From NCBI GenBank assembly GCA_963667505.2, contig OY763490.2, positions 744,001 to 808,000 on the forward strand: a DNA stretch of 64,000 nucleotides, written 5' to 3'. Position 1 is the first letter of the stretch. Each line of letters opens with the position of its first letter. The notes beneath the pieces are model-generated. The model saw nothing but the letters and a program-made list of their open reading frames with translations. It was not told where the DNA came from and made no database searches. The stretch is from Aldehydirespirator sp963667505 (GTDB lineage: Bacteria > Actinomycetota > Acidimicrobiia > Acidimicrobiales > Aldehydirespiratoraceae). Made by a program: the position numbers and the translations under genes. Shown piece by piece: positions 8,953 through 18,631 of this stretch.

Positions 8953-9898
8953 ATGAGCGGGTCGGCCTCGATACGGGGATGCCAGTGGCTGCTTCGGAAC
9001 TTGGGCTTCGACCGTGAGCGGTACAACGAGCGCTCGGCGCTGGTGCTGCTGGCGCTGCTGGGCCTGAGGCCCGGCGACCCGTGGTCGGAGTCCGAGGCCC
9101 GGCTGCTGCGGACGGTCGACATCATGGGATGGATACGTGACCACTGGGAGATCGACTACAAGCCGAACACTCGCGAGACGATCAGGAGACAAACCCTCCA
9201 CCAGTTCGTCCAAGCGCACCTAGTCGTCGAGAACCCTGACCAGCCGACCCGGCCCATCAACTCGCCGAAAGTGGTGCTACCAGGTGACATCCGAGGCGCT
9301 CGACGTCATCCGGTCGCACGGGACTCCAGGATTCGAGCACGACCTGCGCCGCTACCTGTCAGAGCGCCCCGGGCTTCAGGCGGTCTACAGGCAGGAACGA
9401 GACTTGCTGAAGATCCCTGTCATGCTTCCGCGTGGTGTCGAGGTCCTGCTGTCAGCGGGAGGGCAGAACACACTTCTGAAGGCCATGATCGAGGAGTTCT
9501 GCCCGAGATTCACTCCGGGCGGAGCAGTGCTGTACATCGGCGACGCTGGCGACAAGTGGCTGGCCTTCGAGAAGCAGGCTCTGGAATCGCTTGGCGTTTC
9601 CGTGGACGACCACGGCAAGATGCCCGACCTCGTGGTCCACATGGAGGACAAGAACTGGATCGTCCTCCTGGAGGCTGTCACCACCCACGGGCCCGTCGAC
9701 AGCAAGCGGCGCATAGAGCTCAAGGAGCTCTTCGGCGACAGCACGGCGGGGCTCGTCTTCGTGTCGTGCTTCCCGGACCAAGCGACCATGAAGCGGCATC
9801 TGACCGAAATCTCCTGGGAGACCGAGGTGTGGACCGCCGACCATCCCACCCACCTAGTGCACTTCAACGGCGAGCGATTCCTAGGCCCCTACAACTAG
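8953..9898 (+). CDS. BsuBI/PstI-family restriction endonuclease, frameshifted
   Basis: Cleaves unmethylated DNA; partner of the upstream methyltransferase. The N-terminal helical domain (WLLRNLGFDRERYNERSA to PINSPKVV) is in one frame. An extra C at 9277 moves the rest into the next frame, where YQVTSEALDVIRSHG leads to the family's catalytic domain: PDLVVHMEDKNWIVLLEAV with THGPVDSKRR just after, and the ending FNGERFLGPYN. Removing one base gives 314 residues, close to R.PstI and R.BsuBI. ATG 8953 gives MSGSASIRGCQWLLRN. If the break is real the endonuclease is dead and the methyltransferase is an orphan; if it is a sequencing error this is a complete type IIP system. Confidence 0.82.
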
Positions 9899-10365
9899 AC
9901 CACGGATGAGTCTGAGGACTTGGAGATGGCGCTGCCGCAACCACTGGAACCTGAACTCTTGGAACATTCGAGCCTGCGCGGAAACGTGGGCAGCGGGGTG
10001 GTTGAGGGCCCCGCAGCGGCGGCCTGTAGGAGTCTAAACTCTTTAGTGAGACTTTAGACTTTTGGGCGTCGTTTGGGGCGGCCGGGTGCGGGCTTGGCCG
10101 GGCCGGGCGGGCTGCTACTGCGAGATTGGGGGCGCAGGCACGGGCCGTGCCCTGTTTGGGCCGTCCGGGGGGCGGCGCAGGCGCGAATCGGGCCGATAAA
10201 GCGCGTCCGCCCTTCAATGCCCTTGTCTCGGTAGATAAGTCTGACCTATCGGCGCATTAGCAATTGATATGTAGATGAGCGGCCTCGGCCCACTTGGCTC
10301 TGTTGATAATAGTCGGGATTAGGTCCTCTCGGCCACAGATCTAGCAATCCAGGGCTAGGGAAATC
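9899..10365. promoter_or_regulatory. Upstream region of giant FN3 gene 1
   Basis: 467 bp without a gene. 9899-10200 is G+C-rich apart from a hairpin at 10031-10060. 10200-10365 is unusually A/T-rich for this genome and contains GTCTGACCTATCG (10239-10251), a motif also present upstream of the paralogous gene at 26166-26178. TTGATAATAG and GATTAGGTCC (10302-10325) could form the promoter, and AGGGCTAGGGA precedes ATG 10366 as a ribosome site. The TTTAGACTTT element at 10053-10062 also recurs, in gene orientation and at nearly the same distance, before gene 2. Confidence 0.45.
10031..10060 (+). terminator. Hairpin downstream of the restriction-modification operon
   Basis: AGTCTAAA (10031-10038) pairs perfectly with TTTAGACT (10053-10060); an inner CTC/GAG extends the stem with a two-base bulge, and TTT follows. 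It lies 130 nt after the endonuclease stop and may be a weak terminator, or a regulatory element of FN3 gene 1 given its partial recurrence upstream of gene 2. Confidence 0.35.
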
Positions 10366-13300
10366 ATGAGTATTCCAAGGCAACACCACGAACCGGCAAT
10401 GAAATCCGCGGGCAGGTGGATCCGTCCGCGGCGGGCTGCGGAGACGGGCCGCCTGCGAAGGCTGCTGGCGAAGCACCCCTCGGGCGGGGTTGCGCGGGTG
10501 CGGGCCTCGGTTGGCGCGTTGGCGCTGTGGGGTGTGGCTCGGCGGGTGTTGGCGGTTGTTGTGGTGGCGAGTGTGGCGCTGGCCGGTGTGGGCACGGTGG
10601 CGGCTGCGGACGACTCTGAGGGGTTCGTCGACGCGGAGACTTTTTGCTTGGAGGCCGCTGAGCCTTTCGAGGACGTCGACGTGGACGACTTCGCGTCCGA
10701 CGCGGTGGGGTGCTTGTATCTGCTGGGGATCGTGTGGGGCAGGACCTCGACGTGGTTCGACCCTGACAGCGAGCTCAAGCGCTCGGAGCTCGCCGCTTTG
10801 ATCGCGAGGGCCTGGCGGGGCGCGGACCGCGAGTGCCCCGAAGACCAGGCGCCGTTCTCGGACATCGCCCGCAACTGGGCCAGAGCCGACATCGACTGCG
10901 TCTGGGCGCTGGGCGCCACCGCGTCCAGCACCGTCACCGCGGCCATCGAACCCGCGCAGTCTTCGGCCGCGGGCGGGGACCGGACCGCCGTGCTGGCGTC
11001 CGGGCCGTGGAGCGACGAGGCTCCAGCCGACGCCGCAGACGCGTTGTTCAGCCCCGGCGGGGTGGTGACCAACACCCAGTTCGCGGTCATGGTGGCCAAC
11101 GCCTGGCTGGCGGCGGGGTTCTCATGCGACCGATACGACAGCGTCAACTTCACCGACGTGGACTACAACAGCGACGCCGGCAGCGCCATCCACTGCCTGC
11201 AGATGCTCGGAGTGCTGCCGTTGGACTGGGGCACGCAGGCATCCACCACGTTCCAGCCCGACGCGCCCATCGCGCGAGGCGACGCCGCGGTGCTCATCGC
11301 CCGCCTGTGGCGCAAAGTCCCGCCGCCCCCGCCGCCGGACCCCGCGCCAGTGCAGCAGCTGACCTCGCAGCCGGGCCAGCAAGAGCCCGAAGAAGACCCC
11401 GTGGCCACCGCGCCCGCCACGCCGGCCGCGCCCGCGCTCACCGTCGGCGACACCGTCATCGACGCCACCTGGACCGCCCCCGACGACGGCGGCTCGCCCA
11501 TCACCCACTACGACGTCCGGCACCGCGCCACCGGCACCAACAAATGGGACAATGCGAGACTGGCGGGATCGTCCACGCTGAGCCTGCGACTCGACCTGCT
11601 CACCAACGGCACCGAATACGAGGTGCAGATCCAAGCAGCCAACGCCGTCGGAGACAGCGGCTGGTCGCCGTCCTCCACCGCCACCCCTGCCGCGCCCGTC
11701 GTCGTCCCCCCGGCCACCGGACCAGCCGCGCCGGCTGCGCCCGCGCTCACCGCCGGCAACGCCATCATCGGCGCCGCCTGGGCCGCCCCCTCTGACGGCG
11801 GGTCGGCCATCACCGGCTACAGGGTCCGCCACCGCGCCACGGGGGTGTCGATCTCGAGCGACACCTCATGGACAATCTCCGGCGTCCTCGGCGCCGACAC
11901 GCTCACCCACAAGATCTACCCGCTCACCAACGACACCGAATACGAGGTCCAAGTACAGGCTACCAACGCCGTCGGAGACAGCGGCTGGTCGCCGTCCTCT
12001 ACCGACACCCCGCGCCCGGCAGCGAGCGCGCCCGCCCAACCCGACGCGCCCAGTCTGACTGCTGGCAACGCCAAGCTCACCGCCAACTGGACCGCGCCCG
12101 CAGACAACGGCAGCGCCATCACCGGCTACAAGGTCCGCCACCGCGCCGCCGGCGCCCTCGACTGGACCACCTCAAACACACTGGGGTCGTCGACCACCTC
12201 CTATGAGATCGGCTCGCTCACCAACGGCACCAGATACAAGGTCCAGGTCCAGGCCGCCAATTCCGCCGGCGACAGCGAATGGTCCGACTCCGCCCAAGCC
12301 ACCCCCTACACGGTGCCCTCCAAGCCCACCAAGGTGACCCTGACCGCCGGCAACGCCAAGCTCACCGCCACCTGGACCGCGCCCGCAGACAACGGCAGCG
12401 CCATCACCGGCTACACCATCCGCCACCGCGCCACCGGCGCCACCGATTGGACCACCAGCAACTCCCAGACCGGGACCTCCTATGAGATCGGCTCGCTCAC
12501 CAACGGCACCGAATACGAAGTCCAGGTCCAGGCTGCCAGCGCCGCCGGCGACAGCGGCTGGTCAGACTCCGTCAAAGCCACCCCCGCAGCCGTCCCCGAC
12601 GCACCGGGCGCGCCCACGCTCACCGCAGGGGCCAAGAAGATCACCGCAACCTGGACCGCCCCCTCCAACGGCGGCTCGTCGATCACGGGCTACAAGGTCC
12701 GCCACCGCGCCACCGGAACGTCGTCGTGGTCTACCAGCAGTTCCCAGACCGGCACCTCCAAAGAGATCGCCTCGCTGACCAACGGCACCGAGTACGAAGT
12801 CCAGGTCCAGGCGTCGAACAACGCCGGCGACAGCGGCTGGTCCAGACTCCGCCAAAGCCACCCCGCGCACCACTCCGTCCAAGCCCGCCGCGCCGACGCT
12901 CACCGCAGGGGCCAAGAAGATCACCGCGTCCTGGACCGCGCCGTCTGACGGTGGCTCGTCGATCACCGGTTACAAGGTCCGCCACCGCGCCACCGGAACG
13001 TCGTCGTGGTCTACCAGCAGTTCCCAGACCGGCACCTCCATAGAGATCGCGACGCTGACCAACGGCACCGAGTACGAAGTCCAGGTCCAGGCGTCGAACA
13101 ACCGCCGGCGACAGCGGCTGGTCGGACTCCGCCAAAGCCACCCCTGCAGCCGTCCCCGACACACCGGGCGCGCCCACGCTCACCGCGGGTGACACCAAGA
13201 TCACCGCCAACTGGTCAGCACCCTCCAACGGCGGCAGCGCCATCACCGGCTACAAGGTCCGCCACCGCGCCACCGGCACATCTTCGTGGACCACCAGCAG

Positions 13301-16300
13301 CTCCCAGACCGGCACCACCAAAGAGATCGGCTCGCTCACCAACGGCACCGAGTACGAAGTCCAGGTCCAAGCGTCGAACAACGCCGGCGACAGCGGCTGG
13401 TCCGCCTCCGCCAAAGCCACCCCCTACACCACGCCCTCCAAACCCGCCGCACCGACGCTCACACCCGCAGACCAGAAGCTCACCGCATCCTGGACCGCCC
13501 CCAGCAACAACGGCAGTGCCATCACCGGTTACAAGATCCGCCACCGCGCCACCGGCACCACCAACTGGACCACCAGCGGCTCCCAGACCGGCACCACCAA
13601 AGAGATCGGCATCGCTCACCAACGGCACCGAATACGAAGTCCAAGTACAAGCCACCAACACCGCCGGCGACAGCGGATGGTCAGACTCCGCGAAGGCCAC
13701 TCCGGCAGCCGTCCCCGACACGCCCGCCAAACCGGGCCTCACCGCCGCAGACCAGAAGCTCACCGCATCCTGGAGCGCCCCCAACAACAACGGCAGCGCC
13801 ATCACCGGCTACAAGGTCCGCCACCGCGCCACCGGCACCAACGACTGGACCACCAGCAGCTCCCAGACCGGCACCTCCAAGGAGATCGGCTCGCTGACCA
13901 ACGGCACCGAGTACGAGGTGCAGGTGCAAGCCACCAACGCCGCCGGCGACAGCGGCTGGTCAGACTCCGCCAAAGCCACCCCCTACACCACGCCCTCCAA
14001 GCCGTCCCCGACGCTCACCGCCGCGGACCAGAAGACCACCGCATCCTGGAGCGCTCCAGATGACGGCGGCTCGGACATCACCGGCTACAAGGTCCCGCCA
14101 CCGCGCCACCAATACCATCAGCGGCTGGACCACCAGCGGCTCCCAGACGGGCACCTCCTATGAGATCGGCTCGCTGACCAACGGCACCGAGTACGAGGTC
14201 CAGGTGCAAGCCACCAACGCCGCCGGCGACAGCGGCTGGTCAGACTCCGCCAAAGCCACCCCCCGCACCGTGCCCTCCAAGCCGTCCCCGACGCTCACCG
14301 CCGCGGACCAGAAGATCACCGCGTCCTGGAGCGCGCCTTCAGACGGGGGCTCGGACATCACCGGTTACAAGGTCCGCCATCGCGCCACCGGCACCAACGA
14401 CTGGACCACCAGCAGCTCCCAGACCGGCACCTCCAAGGAGATCGGCTCGCTGACCAACGGCACCGAGTACGAGGTGCAGGTGCAAGCCACCAACGCCGCC
14501 GGCGACAGCGGCTGGTCAGACTCCGCCAAGGCCACCCCCTACACCATGCCGTCCAAGCCCGCTGCACCGACGCTCACCGCCGCGGACCAGAAGATCACCG
14601 CGTCCTGGAGCGCGCCTTCAGACGGAGGCTCGTCGATCCGCCGGCTACAAGGTCCGCCATCGCGCCACCGGCACCACCGAGTGGACGACTTCAAGCTCCC
14701 AGACCGGCACCTCCAAGGAGATCGGCTCGCTGACCAACGGCACCGAGTACGAGGTGCAGGTGCAAGCCACCAACGCCGCCGGCAACAGCAGTTGGTCAGA
14801 CTCCGCCAAAGCCGAGCCCCGCACCGTGCCCTCCAAGCCGTCCCCGACCCTTACCGCCGCGGACCAGAAGATCACCGCGTCCTGGAGCGCGCCTTCAGAC
14901 GGAGGCTCGTCGATCACCGGTTACAAGGTCCGCCATCGCGCCACCGGCACCAACGAGTGGACCACCAGCAGCTCCCAGACCGGCACCTCCAAGGAGATCG
15001 GCTCGCTGACCAACGGCACCGAGTACGAGGTGCAGGTGCAAGCCACCAACGCCGCCGGCGACAGCGGCTGGTCAGACTCCGCCAAGGCCACCCCCTACAC
15101 CATGCCGTCCAAGCCCGCTGCACCGACGCTCACCGCCGCGGACCAGAAGATCACCGCGTCCTGGAGCGCGCCTTCCAACGGCGGCTCGGACATCACCGGC
15201 TACAAGGTCCGCCACCGCGCCACCGGCACCAGCGACTGGACCACCAGCAGCTCCCAGACCGGCACCTCCAAAGAGATCGGATCGCTGACCAACGGCACCG
15301 AATACGAAGTCCAAGTACAGGCCGCCAACGCCGCCGGCGACAGCGGCTGGTCAGACTCGACCAAGGCCACTCCCCGTACCGTGCCGTCCAAGCCGTCGCC
15401 GACGCTCACCGCCGCGGACCAGAAGATCACCGCGTCCTGGAGCGCGCCTTCTGACGGCGGCAGCGCGATCACCGGCTACAAGGTCCGCCACCGCGCCACC
15501 GGCACCAGCGACTGGACCACCAGCAGCTCCCAGACCGGCACCTCCAAGGAGATCGGATCGCTGACCAACGGCACCGAATACGAAGTCCAAGTACAGGCCG
15601 CCAACGCCGCCGGCGACAGCGGCTGGTCAGACTCGACCAAAGCCACCCCCTACACCACGCCGTCCAAGCCCGCCGCACCGACGCTCACCGCCGGCGACAC
15701 CAAGCTCACCGCCTCCTGGACCGCCCCGTCTGACGGCGGCTCGTCGATCACCGGTTACAAGGTCCGCCACCGCGCCACCGGAACGTCGACCTGGAGCACG
15801 TCGAGTTCTCAGACCGGCACCTCCAAGGAGATCGGCTCGCTGACCAACGGCACCGAGTACGAGGTGCAGGTGCAGGCTTCTAACGCCGCCGGCGACAGCG
15901 GCTGGTCCGACTCGACCAAGGCGACCCCGCGCACCGTGCCGTCCAAGCCCGCCGCGCCGACGCTCACCGCCGCGGACACCAAGCTCACCGCGTCCTGGAC
16001 CGCTCCCAGCAACAACGGCAGCACGATCACCGGTTACAAGGTCCGCCACCGCGCCACCGGAACGTCGTCGTGGACGACCAGCAGCTCCCAGACCGGCACC
16101 TCCAAAGAGATCGCCTCGCTCACCAACGGCACCGAGTACGAAGTGCAGGTCCAGGCCACCAACGCCGCCGGCGACAGCGGCTGGTCCGACTCCACCAAAG
16201 CCACCCCCCGCACGACGCCCTCCAAGCCCGCCGCACCGACGCTCACCGCCGGCGACACCAAGCTCACCGCCTCCTGGACCGCCCCGTCTGACGGCGGCTC

Positions 16301-17378
16301 GTCGATCACCGGTTACAAGGTTCGCCACCGCGCCACCGGAACGTCGTCGTGGACGACCAGCAGCTCCCAGACCGGCACTTCCAAAGAGATCGGCTCTTTG
16401 ACCAACGGCACCGAGTACGAGGTGCAGGTGCAGGCGTCGAACGCCGCCGGCGACAGCGGCTGGTCAGACTCGACCGAGGCGACCCCGCGCACCACGCCGT
16501 CCAAGCCCGCCGCACCGACGCCCTCCTCTGGCGACACCAAGCTCACCGTCGACTGGACGGCCCCCTCCTCTGACGGCGGCAGCACGATCACCGGCTACAA
16601 GGTCCGCCACCGCGAAGACGGCACATCGTCGTGGACCACCTCCGGCACGCTGGGCACATCGACACTCTCCTACGACATCGCATCGCTCACCAACGGCACC
16701 ACGTACGAGGTCCAGGTGCAGGCTTCCAACGCGGCGGGCGACAGCGGCTGGTCAGACTCCGCCAGGGCCAAGCCCGGAAAGCCCCCCTCAGCTCCGTCGT
16801 GGGGCACCACAACCGCGCAAGACCAGCAGGTCTCACTCGCATGGACCGCTCCCACAGAGTTGGGCGGTGGATCCATAAGCAGCTACAGGATCCAGTGGAA
16901 GAGCGGCAGTCAGAGCTACTCCACCTCTGAGCGTACCATGACCACCGCGCTCCTCTCCGAGACAGTCAGCAGTCTGAACAATCTCACCACGTACTACTTC
17001 AGAGTGAGGGCCCAAACCGAGTTCGGCGGCGGGGCCTGGTCAACGGAAACGTCGCTGGTTCCGCACGCCGCATCCAGCGAGCCGCAGGCACCGTCACTGA
17101 CCTGCACGGCGAAGAGGAGTGGACACAGGAGTTACGCCCTCTTCGAGTGGACGGACAACTACACCGGTACCACTCCGATCACCAAGTACAAGATCCACCA
17201 CAAGTTGGTCGATCAAGGCGGCAATACGACGACGAATGAGTACGAGCTTACCACGAATTCGGAGTCGCGGTGGAGTTACGGTTACCACACCTACAAGGTG
17301 AAAGCCGTCAACAGCGTGGGTGACAGCGTGTACTCGCTATCGGTGACATGTCGGGTCGAGGAAACACTTGGTGGGTGA
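10366..17378 (+). CDS. Giant secreted SLH-like / fibronectin type III repeat protein 1, with five single-base frameshifts
   Basis: Encodes a surface protein of about 2,335 residues if five one-base insertions are removed. A long basic N-terminus leads into a Sec signal peptide (VLAVVVVASVALAGVGT) cleaved near AAA-DD. Then come three S-layer-homology-like blocks: FEDVDVDDFASDAVGCLYLL with LKRSELAALIARAW, FSDIARNWARADIDCVWALG, and NFTDVDYNSDAGSAIHCLQM with IARGDAAVLIARLW. A Pro/Glu linker leads to about 21 fibronectin III domains with core motifs ITGYKVRHRATGT, LTNGTEYEVQVQA and AAGDSGWSDSA. The insertions lie at 12844, about 13103, 13611, 14095 and about 14640; open segments are 10366-12840 and 14754-17378 in the first and last frames. 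The last two FN3 domains are divergent. The likely role is wall-bound adhesion or an S-layer-associated fibre. A paralogue lies tail-to-tail at 18632-26046. Confidence 0.85.
11428..17075 (+). repeat. Tandem array of ~276-bp FN3-encoding units (about 20 copies)
   Basis: Units begin near 11428, 11731, 12040, 12328, 12604, 12880, 13160, 13437, 13720, 13997 and then every ~276 bp to 16495, followed by divergent units at about 16780 and 17070. From 13.7 to 16.5 kb adjacent units are nearly identical at the DNA level, including synonymous sites, which indicates recent amplification or gene conversion. The units are full FN3 domains of about 92 residues, so copy-number change would keep the frame. 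Confidence 0.85.
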
Positions 17379-17485
17379 TGAGGGGGCTGTCGCCCTGCTC
17401 CCCTGCTGGTAGGCCGCCCGGCCTGCTGGTGGAACCCTACTGCACGCCACGAACTCGAGCGGGTACCACGCCCCTCCGGAGCCAT

Positions 17486-17491
17486 TAGACT
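17486..17491 (+). promoter_or_regulatory. -10 hexamer of a probable leaderless promoter for the LysR gene
   Basis: TAGACT ends 6 nt before the GTG start at 17498 with no room for a Shine-Dalgarno, so transcription would start at or beside the start codon. Confidence 0.45.
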
Positions 17492-17497
17492 CCCGGT

Positions 17498-18403
17498 GTG
17501 TCGCCGCTGAACCTCACCCAGCTGCAGTGTTTCGACGGCGTCGTTCGTGAGGGCTCGTTCCGCGGCGCGGCGATCATCCTCAGCCTGTCGCAGCCGTCGG
17601 TCTCGATGCATGTCAGCAACCTGGAGAAGAAGCTCGGGGTGCAGTTGCTGCATCGTTCGGCGCAGGGCACGCAGTTGACCGATGAGGGCATTCAGATGCT
17701 GCCGCACCTCCGGTCGGTGCTGCGCGCCGAGGAGGCCGCGCGCCAACGTGCCGCCTCGCTGCGGGGTGAGATGGAGGGAAGGGTGCGCATCGGCGCGGTC
17801 GCCGGGGCGCTGGCCACCCTCGTTCCCGAAGCGGTCCGCCGGACGCTCGAGCGGCACGACGGGATCATCTTCGAGGTCTTCCAGATGAAGGCGAAGGATG
17901 TGCACGACCGCGTGCTCGACGGCACCATCGACGTGGGCCTGCTGTTGGACCTGACCACCGCCTCGTTCCCCGACATGCACGCGGAGCTGCTGACGCACGG
18001 CCCGGTGATGTTCGTGGCTCGGCGGGGGCACCACCTGCTCAGACGGGACGCTGTCAGCCGCGGCCAGGTGGCCGCGGAGCCGCTGGTCATGCTGACCCCG
18101 GGCCATCTGCTGCGCGATCGGATGCTGGAGCACTTCGACGGCTACCACCTGAGAGTCGTCGGGGAGGCCGACAGCCACGAAGCGGTCCGCCGTCTGGTGG
18201 CCGCCGGCGTCGGCGTGACCGTGATGCCGTGGATGACCCTGTCCAGCAACCCGGGAGTTCCCAGCGACCTGAGGGGCAGGCCGATCGACGACCTCCAGGT
18301 GCAGCCGGGCCTGTGGATGCTCCATCTGAAGCAGACCCTGTCGAGAGCCGTCGAGACGCTGGTCGACTCGATCCGCGACATCGTCCCCTCGACGCCGCAA
18401 TAG
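17498..18403 (+). CDS. LysR-family transcriptional regulator
   Basis: A 301-residue regulator with the standard LysR plan. The winged helix-turn-helix spans residues 4-63 (LTQLQCFDGVVREGSFRGAA, LSQPSVSMHVSNLEKKLG, LLHRSAQGTQLT). The effector domain starts at about residue 90 (GRVRIGAVAGALATLVPEAV) and includes FVARRGHHLLRR and AAGVGVTVMPW. The inducer is unknown. It sits between the 3' ends of the two giant FN3 genes, not beside a metabolic operon, so its target is unclear. Control of the FN3 genes is possible but has no direct support; the gene itself probably has a leaderless promoter. Confidence 0.9.
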   Translation: MSPLNLTQLQCFDGVVREGSFRGAAIILSLSQPSVSMHVSNLEKKLGVQLLHRSAQGTQLTDEGIQMLPHLRSVLRAEEAARQRAASLRGEMEGRVRIGAVAGALATLVPEAVRRTLERHDGIIFEVFQMKAKDVHDRVLDGTIDVGLLLDLTTASFPDMHAELLTHGPVMFVARRGHHLLRRDAVSRGQVAAEPLVMLTPGHLLRDRMLEHFDGYHLRVVGEADSHEAVRRLVAAGVGVTVMPWMTLSSNPGVPSDLRGRPIDDLQVQPGLWMLHLKQTLSRAVETLVDSIRDIVPSTPQ

Positions 18404-18460
18404 CCCGAACGGCCGACGAGAGCAGCGCGGGCCGCTCGGGCCATCTCTCGATCCCTTGGG

Positions 18461-18534
18461 TGGAGGTGAGGGGATTCGAACCCCTGGCCTCCTCGATGCG
18501 ACCGAGGCGCTCTAGCCAGCTGAGCTACACCCCC
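18461..18534 (-). tRNA. tRNA-Ala (CGC)
   Basis: The complement folds as a 74-nt cloverleaf: acceptor GGGGGTG/CACCTCC, D-arm with TAGCTCAGCTGG, anticodon stem CCTCG/CGAGG with loop GTCGCAT (anticodon CGC, reading GCG), and T-arm GGGGTTCGAATCCCC. The third acceptor pair is G3.U70, the identity mark of alanine tRNA. The discriminator is A73. The CCA end is not encoded. Confidence 0.95.
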
Positions 18535-18585
18535 GCGGGAACAACGAGTCTACTGGCCTGCACCAACGGTCCGGCGGACGGCTGG

Positions 18586-18609
18586 GCCGGGCCTGGACGG
18601 CAGCCCGGC
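18586..18609 (-). terminator. GC-rich hairpin after giant FN3 gene 2
   Basis: GCCGGGC (18586-18592) and GCCCGGC (18603-18609) form a 7-bp stem with a 10-nt loop, 22 nt beyond the stop of FN3 gene 2 and before tRNA-Ala on the same strand. There is no T-tract, so terminator function is uncertain. Confidence 0.35.
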
Positions 18610-18631
18610 TAGGAGCCTCGTCTCAGCCGCC

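Noticed and set aside
11428..17075. Regular repeats resembling a CRISPR array
   Set aside because: Unit length is 276 bp, fully coding and without distinct spacers; no cas genes nearby.
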